From: Gaiellasilicea sp963811885
GTDB taxonomy: Bacteria; Actinomycetota; Thermoleophilia; Gaiellales; Gaiellaceae
NCBI GenBank assembly: GCA_963811885.1
Contig: CAWETB010000015.1
Span: 992,001 to 1,056,000 of the forward strand
Direction: 5' to 3'
DNA: 64,000 nt
The notes under the pieces are model-generated. The model was not told the DNA's origin. It was given only the letters and a program-made list of their open reading frames with translations, and ran no database searches. Made by a program: the position numbers and the translations under genes. Positions 44,877 to 54,150 of this stretch are shown piece after piece (position 1 is the first letter of the stretch; the number at the start of each line of letters is the position of its first letter).

Positions 44877-45997
44877 GCGACGAGCCGCGCCGGGCTCATC
44901 CGCTCGAGCAGCGGGTGCGGCTCGCCGGCGATCGCCTGCGCGACGAGGTCGCCGCACATCAGCCCGAGCACGTTGCCGTGTCCGGAGTAGCCACCGGCGA
45001 TCCAGACGCCGTCCTGAACGGGATGGCGGCCGACGACCGGCATCAGGTCGGGGACGAGCCCGAACACGCCCGCCCAGCGGTGCTCGATCGTCGGCCGTCT
45101 GCCGAGCAACGCCTCGGCGAAGCCGTCCAGCGCCCCTTGGATCCGCTCCGTCGTCGCCTCCTCCGCGGTGAACTCCGAGTCCATGTCCGCGTCCCGGAAG
45201 CCGCCGACGATCAGCCGGCCCTCCTCGTTCTGGTGCCAGTAGTCGTAGCCGTGCCGGCCGTAGTGCGGCATCGGGAACAGGCGCTCGGGAAGCGGCTCCG
45301 TCGCGATCATCTGCCCGCGCGTCGGGATGATCAGCCCCTCGAGCTCCCCGAGCAGGCCGCTCGGGTAGCCGTCGGTGGCGACGAGGACGGTCTCGGCCTC
45401 GAGCTGGTCCAGGTCCTCGACCCGGTCGTGCTCCCGGATCTCGACGCCGGCCTCCGCCGCGGCGAGCGCGAGCCGCCTCACGAGCCGCGCCGGCTGCAGG
45501 ACGGCGTCGTCCGGATGGAAGAGCGCGCCCGGGAAACGGCCCGCCAGCGGCTCTGGGAGCTCGTCGCGCCACTCCGCGGCGAAGCCGTCCTCCCGCAGCG
45601 CCTCGTACTCCGCCTGCAGCTCGTCCCGCTCGTCGTCCCCGGCGAGCCGGAGACTGCCCGTCCGGCGGACCGCGTCGCCGCCGAGCTCGACCATCCGGTC
45701 GACGTACGCCTCCGTCAGGCGCCAATAGTCCGCAGCGGCATCGTGGCCGAGCCACTCACGCGCGCTGTCGTATGCCATCGCCCCGCCGCGGAGGGCAAAG
45801 CCACCGTTGCGGCCGCTGGCGCCGGAGGCGACCGCGCGCGCCTCGTGCAGGCGCACGCGCTTCCCCAAGCCTGCAAGCGTGAGCGCGGCCGAGATGCCGG
45901 TGACGCCGCCGCCGACGATCTCGACGTCGGCCGTCCCCGAGAGCGGCTGCGAGCGGAGGGTCGGAGCGGCTTCGGCGAGCCAGAAGGAGTCGGCCAC
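44873..45997 (-). CDS. FAD-dependent amino acid/amine oxidase (DAO family)
   Basis: 374 residues. FAD-binding VEIVGGGVTGISAALTLAGLG, then ASGASGRNGGFAL (typical of gamma-glutamylputrescine oxidase-like DAO proteins), TRGQMIATEPL, and the C-terminal HRWAGVFGLVPDLMPVVG with SGHGN. It oxidises a primary or secondary amine, likely an amino acid or polyamine derivative. GTG at 45997 is six bases after TAGCAT, whose TAG is also the dprA stop. It faces the cyclodeaminase-type gene. Confidence 0.85.
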   Translation of the reverse strand: MADSFWLAEAAPTLRSQPLSGTADVEIVGGGVTGISAALTLAGLGKRVRLHEARAVASGASGRNGGFALRGGAMAYDSAREWLGHDAAADYWRLTEAYVDRMVELGGDAVRRTGSLRLAGDDERDELQAEYEALREDGFAAEWRDELPEPLAGRFPGALFHPDDAVLQPARLVRRLALAAAEAGVEIREHDRVEDLDQLEAETVLVATDGYPSGLLGELEGLIIPTRGQMIATEPLPERLFPMPHYGRHGYDYWHQNEEGRLIVGGFRDADMDSEFTAEEATTERIQGALDGFAEALLGRRPTIEHRWAGVFGLVPDLMPVVGRHPVQDGVWIAGGYSGHGNVLGLMCGDLVAQAIAGEPHPLLERMSPARLVA

Positions 45998-46003
45998 GCG
46001 GCG

Positions 46004-46009
46004 ATGCTA
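46004..46009 (-). promoter_or_regulatory. -10 box (TAGCAT) of the DAO gene
   Basis: TAGCAT, six bases, then GTG at 45997. The same bases encode the TAG stop of dprA. Confidence 0.5.
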
Positions 46010-46992
46010 GCTGGCAGCACGATAGACACCGTCCTCCTCGTTCACGAGGCCTGCGAGCTCGAGCTCGGTCAGCACCACCGCCAGCTCACCGGCGGAAAGC
46101 CCGGTCGCACGTGTCGAGCTCGTCGGCTCCCGCAGGCCCGGCTCGCACCTGCTCGAGGACGGCAGCGGCCGTCTCGCCGACGCTCGATCGAGCCCGCGGA
46201 CGAGACGACCAGGCCGTAGCCCTCGAGCACGTCCTGAGCGCAGGTCAGCGGGGTCGCACCGAGCCGCAGCAACCCATTCGACCCGGCCGACAGCGTCGAG
46301 GTGATCTCGCCCGGCACCGCCAGCACTTCCCTCCCCTCCTCGAGCGCGAAGTCGGCGGTGATCAGGGCGCCGCTTCGCTCGCGCGCCTCGACGACCACGG
46401 TTGCGGCGCAGAGGCCGGCCACGATCCGATTGCGCGCGGGGAACCGCCAGGGTGCGGGCTCGACGCCCGGCGCGTATTCCGAGACGAGGAGCCCCGTTGC
46501 AGCGACCTGCTTCGCCAGCTCGCGATGGGCGGCGGGATAGTCGCGGTCGATGCCGCAACCGAGGACAGCGACGGTCGGCTGCGAGGCCTCGAGCGCGCCG
46601 CGATGCGCCTCGGCGTCGACGCCGCGGGCGAGACCGCTGACGACGACGAGACCCGCAGCGGCGAGGTCGCGGCCGAGGCTGCGGGCGACCTGCCGGCCGT
46701 AGGCCGAGCAGGCACGCGCGCCGACGATCGCGACGGCGGGTCGGGCGAGCAGCTCGACGTCTGCCGCACCGCGGAGAAAGAGGCCCGGCGGCGGATCGTG
46801 GATCGCCCGGAGCAGTGGCGGGAAGCCGGGGTCGGAGCGAGCCAGGAAGCGAAGCCCGAGTGCGTCGAGCCGCGCCAGCTCGGCACGGCCGTCGAAGCGC
46901 GCTTTGAACGCCGCGAAGCGCGCGCTTCGCGGCTCTCCGACGAGGTGCGTGTCGCTCGCCGCGGCGAACGAGGCGAGCGCGAGCTCGTTCAC
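46007..46992 (-). CDS. dprA: DNA processing protein DprA (two frameshifts near 46195 and 46120)
   Basis: About 328 residues. The Rossmann-like core has VAIVGARACSAYGRQVARSL, VVSGLARGVDAEAHRGAL, FPARNRIVAGLCAATVVVEA and GALITADFALEEGREVLAVPG, all diagnostic. The C-terminal winged helix (GETAAAVLEQV, then TGLSAGELAVVLTELELAGL) is split over two more frames. DprA loads RecA on incoming single-stranded DNA during transformation. GTG at 46992 overlaps the comM stop (GTGA). Confidence 0.9.
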
Positions 46993-48445
46993 GCCGCGAG
47001 CTCCTTGGGCGAGCGATACGCGAGCGCCTCGGCGACGTGCTCGGGCAGGACTGTGTCCGCGCCCGCGAGCGCCGCGGCGGTTCGCGCCACCCGGGCGACC
47101 CGGGCGCGGCCGCGCCCCGAGAGCGGCAGACGCTCGACCGCCCGGCTCAGGAGCTCGTCGGCCTCCGCGGTACGCCGCAGCTGGGCGCCGCCCAGACGGG
47201 CACGGCCGCTCTCGACCCGCTCGCGGACGGGCGCCGAGGGCTCTGCCGGGCCGGCCGCCAGCTCCACCGCCCGCGGTCGCGGGACGGTGACGACCAGGTC
47301 GAACCGGTCGAGCAGTGCCCGCGAGAGCTTGTCGCGGAACGCCGCGAGCCGCTGCGACGAGCACGAGCACTCCGCAGCGGGATCGCCACGGCCCGGCGCA
47401 GGGGCACAGGTTCATCGTCGCGACCAGCTGGAAGCGCGCGGGGAAGAGCGCCTGACCCTGCGCCCGCGCGACCGCAACGATGCCGTCCTCGAGCGGCTGC
47501 CGCAGCGCCTCGAGAGCCGGCCGCTGGAACTCGGGCAGCTCGTCGAGGAGGAGGACACCACGATGCGCGAGGCTCGCCTCACCCGGACGCGGGCCGGCTC
47601 CACCGCCGATGATCGCCGCCGTCGACGCGCTGTGGTGGGGAGCGCGGAAGGGACGCCTGGTGATCAGCGGCCGCTCGGGCGGCAGCACCCCGGCGACGGA
47701 GTGGATCCGCATCACCTCGAGCGCCTCGCGCGGCTCGAGCGGCGGCAGAATCGACGGCAGCCGGCGCCCGAGCATCGTCTTGCCCGTCCCGGGTGGCCCT
47801 GCGAGCAGCAGGTTGTGCCCGCCGGCGGCTGCCAGCTCGAGCGCACGACGGGCGCGCTCCTGGCCGCGGACGTCGGCCAGGTCGGGCGGGTCGGGCTCGG
47901 GCTCCTCGTCGGGCGGATCCACCGGCGGCGGACGCAGCTCGCCGCGGAGATACGCCGACGGCCTCGGCCAGGTGCCGGACCGGGATCGCCTCCACCCCGC
48001 CGAGCTCGGCCTCGCAGGCCGACTCGGGAGCGCAGAGGATCCGCTCGAGCCCGGTGCGCTTCGCTCCCTCGGCGACCGCGAACGCGCCGCGCACCGGCCG
48101 CACGCGTCCATCGAGCGCGAGCTCACCGACCGCGGCGTGCTCAGCGAGCCGCTCGGCGGGAATCTGACGCGACGCCGCCAGCACCGCCAGTGCGATCGAG
48201 AGGTCGAAGCCCGAGCCTTCCTTGCGGAGGCCCGCCGGCGCGAGGTTGACGGTGATCCGCTTCAGCGGCCACTCGAGCTGCGCCGAGCCGATCCCGCTCC
48301 TCACACGATGCTTCGCCTCTGCGCACGCGCGGTCGGCGAGGCCGACGATCGCGAAGCCGGGGATGCCGCCGTCGATGTGCGCCTCCACCTCGACGCGGCG
48401 TGGCTCGAGACCGACGAGCGCGTGGGTGACGGAGCGCGCGAGCAC
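46989..48445 (-). CDS. comM: ComM/YifB family Mg-chelatase-like AAA ATPase (frameshifts near 47960 and 47355)
   Basis: About 485 residues. N-terminal Lon-protease-like fold VEVEAHIDGGIPGFAIVGL, then AAA+ core with Walker A AGPPGTGKTMLGRRLP and Walker B GVLLLDELPEFQRPALEAL, and NLCPCAG before a C-terminal domain (SGRGRARVARVARTAAALAG). ComM is a branch-migration helicase in natural transformation; the zinc loop NLCPC is intact. GTG at 48445 is seven bases after TAGCCT. It is translated with dprA. Confidence 0.9.
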
Positions 48446-48452
48446 TCCAGCG

Positions 48453-48458
48453 AGGCTA
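48453..48458 (-). promoter_or_regulatory. -10 box (TAGCCT) of comM-dprA
   Basis: TAGCCT, seven bases, then GTG at 48445. It lies in the 42-base gap after the methyltransferase. Confidence 0.5.
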
Positions 48459-48487
48459 CGCCCGGCTCAGCTCCGGAAGCTCACAAT

Positions 48488-49607
48488 TCAGCGACAGACG
48501 AGTATCGATTCGAAGTACTCGCCCGCCCGCCGCCCCGTCCGGCGGTTGACATGCCGTTCGAGCCGCTCGTCGAGGCGCAGCCCGGCCCGGTCGAGGATCT
48601 CCGGATAGAGCCCCCGCCGGTCGTTGACGACGATGCAGACCGGCGCGCCGCGGCGCAGAGTCGCCTTCGAGCGCGCGAGCACGGCCGCGATCCCGGCGAC
48701 GTACTCCTCGATCGCCGCCTTGCTCGTCCCCCGCGCCGCTGCCCCGAGCTCGCGCTCGCGACGGTCATCGAGCCCGAGCAGCTCATAGGCGTAGCGGTGC
48801 TGCTCGTGGTAGTCGATCAGCCCTGGATAGGGCGGTGAGGTGACGACGCCGTCGTACGGCCCGCCGAGCGCGAGCTCCCGAGCGTCGCCGTGGAGGACGA
48901 CTGCCGCTCGTCGGGGGTCGCGCACCTCCGCGAAGGCCGCGATCCGGGAGGCCGTGTCGGCCAGGTAGCGCGTGAGGAACTTGCCGGCGCTCTCGACCGG
49001 CCGGCACGTGCGGCGGTGCTTGTGGCACCAGTACTCGCCCTGCTGCGGCGCGCGCGGGAAGTCGAGGTCGAAGTGCGTCGTGAGCCGCGCCGAGCGCGCC
49101 GCGCGGGCGAGCACGACGCGCAGGACGTCGTGGCTCGCGTACTCCGGGATCAGCGAGCGAAAGTGGAGCAGCTCGGCGGCCGCCTGTGGCGCAAACCACT
49201 CGCGGACGAAGCCGGTCGGCTGCTCGTCCGAAGCTGCCGAGGCGTCCGGCCACGTCGCGGACGTCGGCTGCAAGCGCCTCCAGATCGTGCTCGCGCGTCT
49301 TGACGGAGATCAGGAGCGCGTTGAAAGCGGCGATGTCGACGCCCACGGCGTCGTACCCCGACTCGAGCGACTGCACGAGCGTCGTCCCAGAGCCGGCGAA
49401 CGGGTCGAGCACGCGACCGCCGGGCCGGACGTAGCGCTCCAGCAGCGCCTCGACGAGCTGAGGGACGAACTTGCCCAGATAGGGATGCAGGCGGTGGACG
49501 TGCTTTGTCCGCTCGCGCTCGGGTAGCTCCCGCTCCGACCAGGAGAGCGCGAGGTCGAGCTCGCCGTAGAGGGCCTCCTGCGTCGCCGCCACGGCGACGA
49601 CTTCCAC
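48488..49607 (-). CDS. Solitary N4/N6 DNA methyltransferase (frameshift near 49240)
   Basis: About 373 residues. AdoMet site VLDPFAGSGTTLVQSLESGY comes early (residue ~67) and the catalytic TSPPYPGLIDY motif late, with GVDIAAFN between, an order unlike beta-class enzymes, where the SPPY motif precedes. There is a Cys/His-rich insert EYWCHKHRRTC that may bind DNA or metal. It targets adenine N6 or cytosine N4 in DNA, though an RNA target cannot be excluded. No restriction enzyme is nearby. GTG at 49607. It lies between htpX and comM-dprA on one strand. Confidence 0.75.
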
Positions 49608-49623
49608 GCGAGCGGTCGGAGTC

Positions 49624-49827
49624 CTAGGCCGACTCGCGCCCGCGGGCGTCGACGTCGTCGGGCTCCTCGGGGAGCTCGAGGGCGACGCCGCTGCTGCCGA
49701 GCGGCCGGCGAGGCGGCCCGACCGGGACGAGCGCGGCCGCGTGATCGGGCGGTTCGCCGGCGGGCGGCTCCGGCGGCGCGAGCCCGAGAGCCCGCTTGAC
49801 CCGCCGCCAGAGCCGCCACCGGCGCAT
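49624..49827 (-). CDS. Unknown small protein after htpX
   Basis: 67 residues. Basic amphipathic start MRRWRLWRRVKRALGLAPPE and a Pro/Glu-rich remainder ending in an acidic segment ELPEEPDDVDARGRESA. No domain recognised. ATG at 49827 comes three bases after the likely htpX stop (TAG at 49831-49833) and 16 bases separate its end from the methyltransferase, so it appears to be part of a htpX-methyltransferase transcript. Confidence 0.45.
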   Translation of the reverse strand: MRRWRLWRRVKRALGLAPPEPPAGEPPDHAAALVPVGPPRRPLGSSGVALELPEEPDDVDARGRESA

Positions 49828-49830
49828 CGG

Positions 49831-50716
49831 CTAGTAGTGGATACCCGCTCGCCGCGTCGAGCTCGCGCAGGCGGCGGATCCGCTCCTCCATCGGCGGGTG
49901 CGTCGAGAAGAGCGCCGAGATCCCGCGCTTGCTGAGCGGGTTCGCGATGTAGAGGGCTTCGGTCGCCGGGTTGACGTTCATCGGCACGGCTTCGACGCCA
50001 CGCTGCAGCGTCGAGAGCGCCTCCGCCAGCGGGCGGCCTTCACCGAGGTACTGCGCCGCCGTCGCGTCCGCGAGGTACTCGCGCTGGCGCGAGACCGCGA
50101 GCTGCAGAATCGTCGCCGCGAGCGGAGCGACGATGACGGCCACGAGCACGCCGACGATCCCGAGCGGGTTGTTGTCGTCGTCCTCGCCGCCGCCGAAGAA
50201 CATCGAGAACTGGAGGATGTTCGCGATCGCCGCGATCGCGGCGCCGATCATGGCGGCGATGGTCGTCACGAGGATGTCGCGGTTGGCGACGTGTGCCATC
50301 TCGTGCGCCAGCACCGCCTTCACCTGGTCCCGCGGGAGGTAGCGCAGCAGGCCCTCGGTGACCGCGACCGCTGCCTTCTTCGGGCTGCGTCCGGTCGCGA
50401 ACGCGTTCGGCTGCTCGGACGGGATCAGGTAGACCCGCGGCATCGGCACGCCGGCGCGGCCGGCGATCTCCTCGATGTCACGGTAGAGCTCGGGCGCCTC
50501 GCTCTGGTCGACGGGTCGGGCCTTGCTCGCCTTGAGGGCGAGCTTGTCCGAGAACCAGAACATGACGAAGTTGAAGACGACGGCGATGAGGGCGAAGAGC
50601 AGGAGGCCGCTCGCGCCGCCGAAGAGATAGCCGAGCCCGACGAACAGCGCGGACAGCGCCGAGATGATCAGCCAGGTCCGTGCGTGCGTCGCGAACTTGG
50701 TTTGCTTGATCGACAT
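49831..50716 (-). CDS. htpX: HtpX membrane zinc metalloprotease (frameshift near the 3' end)
   Basis: About 294 residues. Two N-terminal helices, the zinc motif HEMAHVANRD (HExxH), two more helices with QFSMFFGGGEDDDNN loop and the Glu ligand in REYLADATAAQYL; ALFSTHPPMEERIRRLREL is the conserved ending. HtpX degrades misfolded membrane proteins. ATG at 50716 follows AAAGGA. Near 49850 the frame must change to end at the TAG at 49831 (GIHY ending); without it the ORF continues into the next gene. The 185-base gap upstream (50717-50901) shows no gene. Confidence 0.9.
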
Positions 50717-50901
50717 GGAGTGTCGTGTTCCTTTCCGGCTGAATGTGAGTTGGTTCGATTCAGTCGGAAGTTTCTCCCGCCTGCTCTGAGGCCTGCGTAC
50801 CCGGGCCGAAGCCGTTCTGACGAGTACGCCCGTTGGGGGATAGTGCCTTCCGGCAAGCCGAATCGTAGCCTCTGGAGCGGCGGTACCGTGTTGCCCGAGC
50901 G

Positions 50902-51232
50902 TTAAACCGCGACGCGCTCGAGCTGCCCTGGGCGCAACTGCGACGACCTCGAAGCGGCAGTCGAGCGCGAGACAGTCGGGGTTGCGCGCAAGCCAGGACT
51001 CGGCGGCGCGGCGCAGTCGGCGCAGCTTTTCCTCGTCCACCATCTCGAGCGGGTCGCCGAAGCCCGCGCCCGACTTCCCTTTCACCTCGCAGAAGACGAG
51101 CCGGCGGCCGCGGCGGACGATCAGGTCGAGCTCGTAGCCGCCGGCCCAGACGTTGGCGCCGAGGATGCGGTAGCCGCGGAGACGGTAGTGGCGGGCGGCG
51201 CGGGCCTCGTCAGGGTTGCGATGCGTACGCAA
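50902..51232 (-). CDS. yraN: YraN family endonuclease-like protein (frameshift near 50960)
   Basis: About 110 residues. The PD-(D/E)xK-type motif YELDLIVRRGRRLVFCEVK is the family signature, followed by EEKLRRLRRAAESWLA. The last ten residues (RPGQLERVAV) are in another frame, so an extra G near 50960 is likely. TTG at 51232 is the best start and lies inside the 3' end of rnhB, a common arrangement for these two genes. Function is uncertain; a nuclease for recombination intermediates has been proposed. Confidence 0.8.
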
Positions 51233-51848
51233 GCGCGTTGAAGGAGAGCCGGTGCTGATCGCTCGGCCCGTGCTCGCGCACCGCCGCGGAGTGCCCCGGC
51301 GTGATGTAGCCGACATGGCGGGCGAAGCCGTAGCGCGGATAGAGCGCGTCGAGCCGGCGCATCACCCGGTCGCGCGTGACCTTGGCGACGATCGACGCAG
51401 CCGCGATCGCGGCGCTCTTCGTGTCGCCGTCGACGACGGCCCGGTGCTGCGGTGCCGACGGCCCGAGGCGGAAGCCGTCGACGAGACAGGCCTCGGCGGG
51501 CGGTGCGAGGTCGGCAAGGACGGAGCGCAATCCCCACAGATTCGACTTGTGCAGCCCGTTGCGGTCGATGTCGGACGACGGGATCACGCGCACGCTGATC
51601 CGCGCTGCGCAGCCGACGACTGCGCGGAAGAGCTCCTCGCGCTCGGCGGGCGAGACCTGCTTCGAGTCGTTCAGCGACGCGAGCGGCCGCACCTTGTGGT
51701 TGCGCAGGCACTCGTAGTCGAGCAGCACGCCCGCGACGACAAGAGGTCCCGCCAGCGAGCCGCGACCGGCCTCGTCGGCGCCTGCGACGAAGCGTGCGCC
51801 GAGCCTGCGGTCGAACGAGAGCAGCTTCTGGCCGATCGGGCGAGGCAC
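51210..51848 (-). CDS. rnhB: Ribonuclease HII
   Basis: 212 residues. Catalytic ADEAGRGSLAGPLVVAGVLL (Asp-Glu), IDRNGLHKSNLWGL, and VVDGDTKSAAIAAASIVAKV with the Asp ligand; HVGYITPGHSAAV is also conserved. It removes misincorporated ribonucleotides from DNA. GTG at 51848 is six bases after TACAGT (leaderless). Its 3' end overlaps yraN. Confidence 0.95.
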   Translation of the reverse strand: MPRPIGQKLLSFDRRLGARFVAGADEAGRGSLAGPLVVAGVLLDYECLRNHKVRPLASLNDSKQVSPAEREELFRAVVGCAARISVRVIPSSDIDRNGLHKSNLWGLRSVLADLAPPAEACLVDGFRLGPSAPQHRAVVDGDTKSAAIAAASIVAKVTRDRVMRRLDALYPRYGFARHVGYITPGHSAAVREHGPSDQHRLSFNALAYASQP

Positions 51849-51854
51849 GCTCCG

Positions 51855-51860
51855 ACTGTA
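51855..51860 (-). promoter_or_regulatory. -10 box (TACAGT) of rnhB
   Basis: TACAGT, six bases, then GTG at 51848. Confidence 0.5.
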
Positions 51861-51917
51861 GCCATGGCTGCGGCCGACCGTGCAACGACTCTGCGGCGGA
51901 TCTGCGTCGGGAGGTGA

Positions 51918-52250
51918 TCAGAAGCCGAGCGTGCAACCGGCATCGCGTTCCACCAGCCGGACGAGGACCTTGCTCCGGTCGCGGTCGACGGCGACACCGA
52001 ACCAGTCGCAGCCGCCCTCCTTCAGGCGAACGGCGCACGTGAACTGATCCGTCTCGACCGGGCGAAACCAGGGAGAGGCTGCCCCGGTGCAGTGGGCGTC
52101 CTCGGCGTCGTAGCCCGAGTTGGGGCCGAGGGCGCGAACGTGCGCCTGCACCTCCTCGCGCGCAGCTTCCTGCTGCGGGTCCTCCAGGCCACAGCCGCCG
52201 GCGACCAGCGCCAGCGCGGCCAGTGCGGCGGCGCTACGCCTTCTCTGCAG
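51918..52250 (-). CDS. Putative small lipoprotein, start uncertain
   Basis: About 110 residues: a hydrophobic stretch AALAALALVAGGC with a lipobox-like AGGC, then an extracytoplasmic domain with four Cys that could pair (AHCTGAASPWF, FTCAVRLKEGGCDWFGVAV, DAGCTLGF). It overlaps the 3' end of rplS and no ATG/GTG/TTG is in frame; CTG at 52250 or an indel is needed. The coding potential is good because the Cys pattern looks like a secreted domain, but the start is not supported. Confidence 0.45.
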   Translation of the reverse strand: MQRRRSAAALAALALVAGGCGLEDPQQEAAREEVQAHVRALGPNSGYDAEDAHCTGAASPWFRPVETDQFTCAVRLKEGGCDWFGVAVDRDRSKVLVRLVERDAGCTLGF

Positions 52251-52869
52251 CCGGTGCGTCGGTCTCGGACGTCTCGTCGGCGGCGGGCTCGTCCTCGGCC
52301 GCCTCGGCGACGGGCTCTCGGCCGGAGCGTCCTCGGCTGCGTCCGCGCTCCTCGGCGACGGGCTCGGCCTCGGCGACGGCCTCCGGCTCGGCCGGAGCTT
52401 CCTCGGCCTCGGGCTCAGCCGCAGCCGCAGCCTCGGCGGCTGCCTCGGCTTCGGCTTCGGCAGCGTCGAGCGCGGCCTGGTTCGCCTCGGACTCGGCGCG
52501 GGCGGCGGCCAGCTGGGCGGGCGTCTGGCGCAGCTCGCGGACGCGCGCCTTCTTGCCGATCTTCTCGCGCAGGTAGTAGAGCTTGGCGCGGTTGACGTCG
52601 CCGATCGCGCCGACCTCGATCTTCTCGATCTTCGGCGAGTGCACCGGGAACGTCCGCTCGACACCGACGCCGAACGACTGCTTGCGGACGGTGAACGTCT
52701 CGCGCGCGCCGGAGCCCTGGCGCTTGATCACGATCCCCTCGAAGACCTGGACGCGGCGGCGCTGGCCCTCGATCACCTGGAAGTGGACGCGGACCGTGTC
52801 GCCCGCCTTGAAGCGGGGAATGTCCTTGCGCAGCTGACGCTGCTCGATGCTCTCGATGATCGTGCTCAT
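52234..52869 (-). CDS. rplS: Ribosomal protein L19 with long acidic C-terminal extension
   Basis: 211 residues where L19 is usually ~115. The first ~110 are normal L19 (GDTVRVHFQVIEGQRRRVQV, FTVRKQSFGVGVERTFPVHS, VNRAKLYYLREKIGKKARVR). The next ~100 residues are almost only Ala, Glu and Pro with one basic patch (RGRSRGRSG) and are predicted disordered. L19 sits at the 30S-50S interface. ATG at 52869; a TACCAT box 31 bases upstream suggests its own promoter after lepB. Confidence 0.95.
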   Translation of the reverse strand: MSTIIESIEQRQLRKDIPRFKAGDTVRVHFQVIEGQRRRVQVFEGIVIKRQGSGARETFTVRKQSFGVGVERTFPVHSPKIEKIEVGAIGDVNRAKLYYLREKIGKKARVRELRQTPAQLAAARAESEANQAALDAAEAEAEAAAEAAAAAEPEAEEAPAEPEAVAEAEPVAEERGRSRGRSGREPVAEAAEDEPAADETSETDAPAAEKA

Positions 52870-52900
52870 GGCAAAGGTGTCGGCCTGCGACCGGCGGCCA

Positions 52901-52906
52901 ATGGTA
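52901..52906 (-). promoter_or_regulatory. Possible -10 box (TACCAT) of rplS
   Basis: TACCAT 31 bases before the rplS ATG and nine bases after the lepB stop. No Shine-Dalgarno is visible in the short leader. Confidence 0.35.
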
Positions 52907-52914
52907 GCGAAAAC

Positions 52915-54150
52915 TCAGCGAACAGAAATGCGGTTGGGCGGCCAGTAGGTCGCGAAGACCTTGCCGATCAGGTTCTTGCGCGGCACCGTCCCCCACTCGC
53001 GCGAGTCGCAGGACTGCGAGCGGTTGTCGCCCATCATGAAGTACTGCCCCGTCGGGACGTTGTACGTCTCCGGCCCGCGCGTGTCGCGCCGGTTCGGCTG
53101 GATGTAGGGCTCGTCGAGCTGCTTGCCGTTGACGAAGACGTAGCTCGAGCCGCGGATGTTCCGGAGCTCGATCCGGTCGCCGGGCAGGCCGATCAGCCGC
53201 TTGACGAAGGTCCCGCCGGCGCCGCAGCGCTGCCGCGCGGCGGGCGGCGTCTCGAAGACGACGATCTCGCCCCGCTTCGGGTCGCGGAAGCGGTAGATGA
53301 AGCGGTTCGCGAGCACGCGGTCGGAGAAGCGCGCCTCGCAGCCGTTCGCGGGCCGGGCGCAGTGGAGCGTCGGCTCCATCGACGAGGACGGGATCCGGTA
53401 CGGGTTCACGACCCACGCCTTGATCGCGAGCACGATCGCGATCGCGCCGACGATCGTCACCACCCAGTCGATGGTGACGCGCCAGCCGTGCGGCAGGCCG
53501 CGAGTCAGCCGGTCGACGGGGTTGCGGGAGTGCCGCTCGGGCTCCGGCGCCGCCACCGGCTCCGCCTCGGACGGCGTCACGAACGGCTCGGGGAACGACT
53601 CTGGCAGCGCCGCGGCCGTCGGCGCAGGCGCCGGTACCGTCTCGGCGTCGGGCGCCTCGGGCCGGAGCGCGTACCAGGCAGAGGCGACCGCGAGGCCCGT
53701 CCAGAGCAGGTCGAAGAGGCCGAAGACCTCGCTCAGGTTCTCGCGGAAGAGCGTGAACATCTCCCCGGAGAGCAGGCCGGTGGTGTTCGGGAGGCCCTGC
53801 TGCGCCTCCTGGACCGCGAAGGCGAAGCCGAGGTACTTGCCGAGCAGGACGCCGAGCAGCGCCGTCACGACCGCGATCGCCTGCAGGTCGGCCGAGCGGC
53901 GGCCGCCCGCGGCGCGCTCGACGGCGAAGCCGCACAGGAAGCCGATGCCCCAGGCGACGACCCCGACCTCGTAGGAGGTGTACTTGGAGATCAGGCCCCA
54001 CGCCACGCCGCCGGCGATCGCCGCGACGAGGCCGGCCACGAGCGCAAGGCCGGTGGAGCCGCTCTCCTCGGTCTTGACCGGCGCCGGCGGCGTCGGTCCC
54101 TCCTGGCGGGAGCCGTCGGGCTCCCAGCCGTAGCGCTCGAAGTCGCTCAT
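52915..54150 (-). CDS. lepB: Signal peptidase I with an extra N-terminal multi-helix membrane domain
   Basis: 411 residues. Residues ~1-30 are a Pro-rich start; ~35-170 hold about four hydrophobic helices not found in ordinary LepB; ~170-215 are a Pro/Ala/Glu linker. From ~220 the normal enzyme follows: a transmembrane helix, catalytic Ser in PSSSMEPTLHC, catalytic Lys in GGTFVKRLIGLPGDRIELR and the closing MGDNRSQSCDSREWG. It cleaves signal peptides on the outer face. ATG at 54150 overlaps the trmD stop (ATGA). Confidence 0.95.
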   Translation of the reverse strand: MSDFERYGWEPDGSRQEGPTPPAPVKTEESGSTGLALVAGLVAAIAGGVAWGLISKYTSYEVGVVAWGIGFLCGFAVERAAGGRRSADLQAIAVVTALLGVLLGKYLGFAFAVQEAQQGLPNTTGLLSGEMFTLFRENLSEVFGLFDLLWTGLAVASAWYALRPEAPDAETVPAPAPTAAALPESFPEPFVTPSEAEPVAAPEPERHSRNPVDRLTRGLPHGWRVTIDWVVTIVGAIAIVLAIKAWVVNPYRIPSSSMEPTLHCARPANGCEARFSDRVLANRFIYRFRDPKRGEIVVFETPPAARQRCGAGGTFVKRLIGLPGDRIELRNIRGSSYVFVNGKQLDEPYIQPNRRDTRGPETYNVPTGQYFMMGDNRSQSCDSREWGTVPRKNLIGKVFATYWPPNRISVR

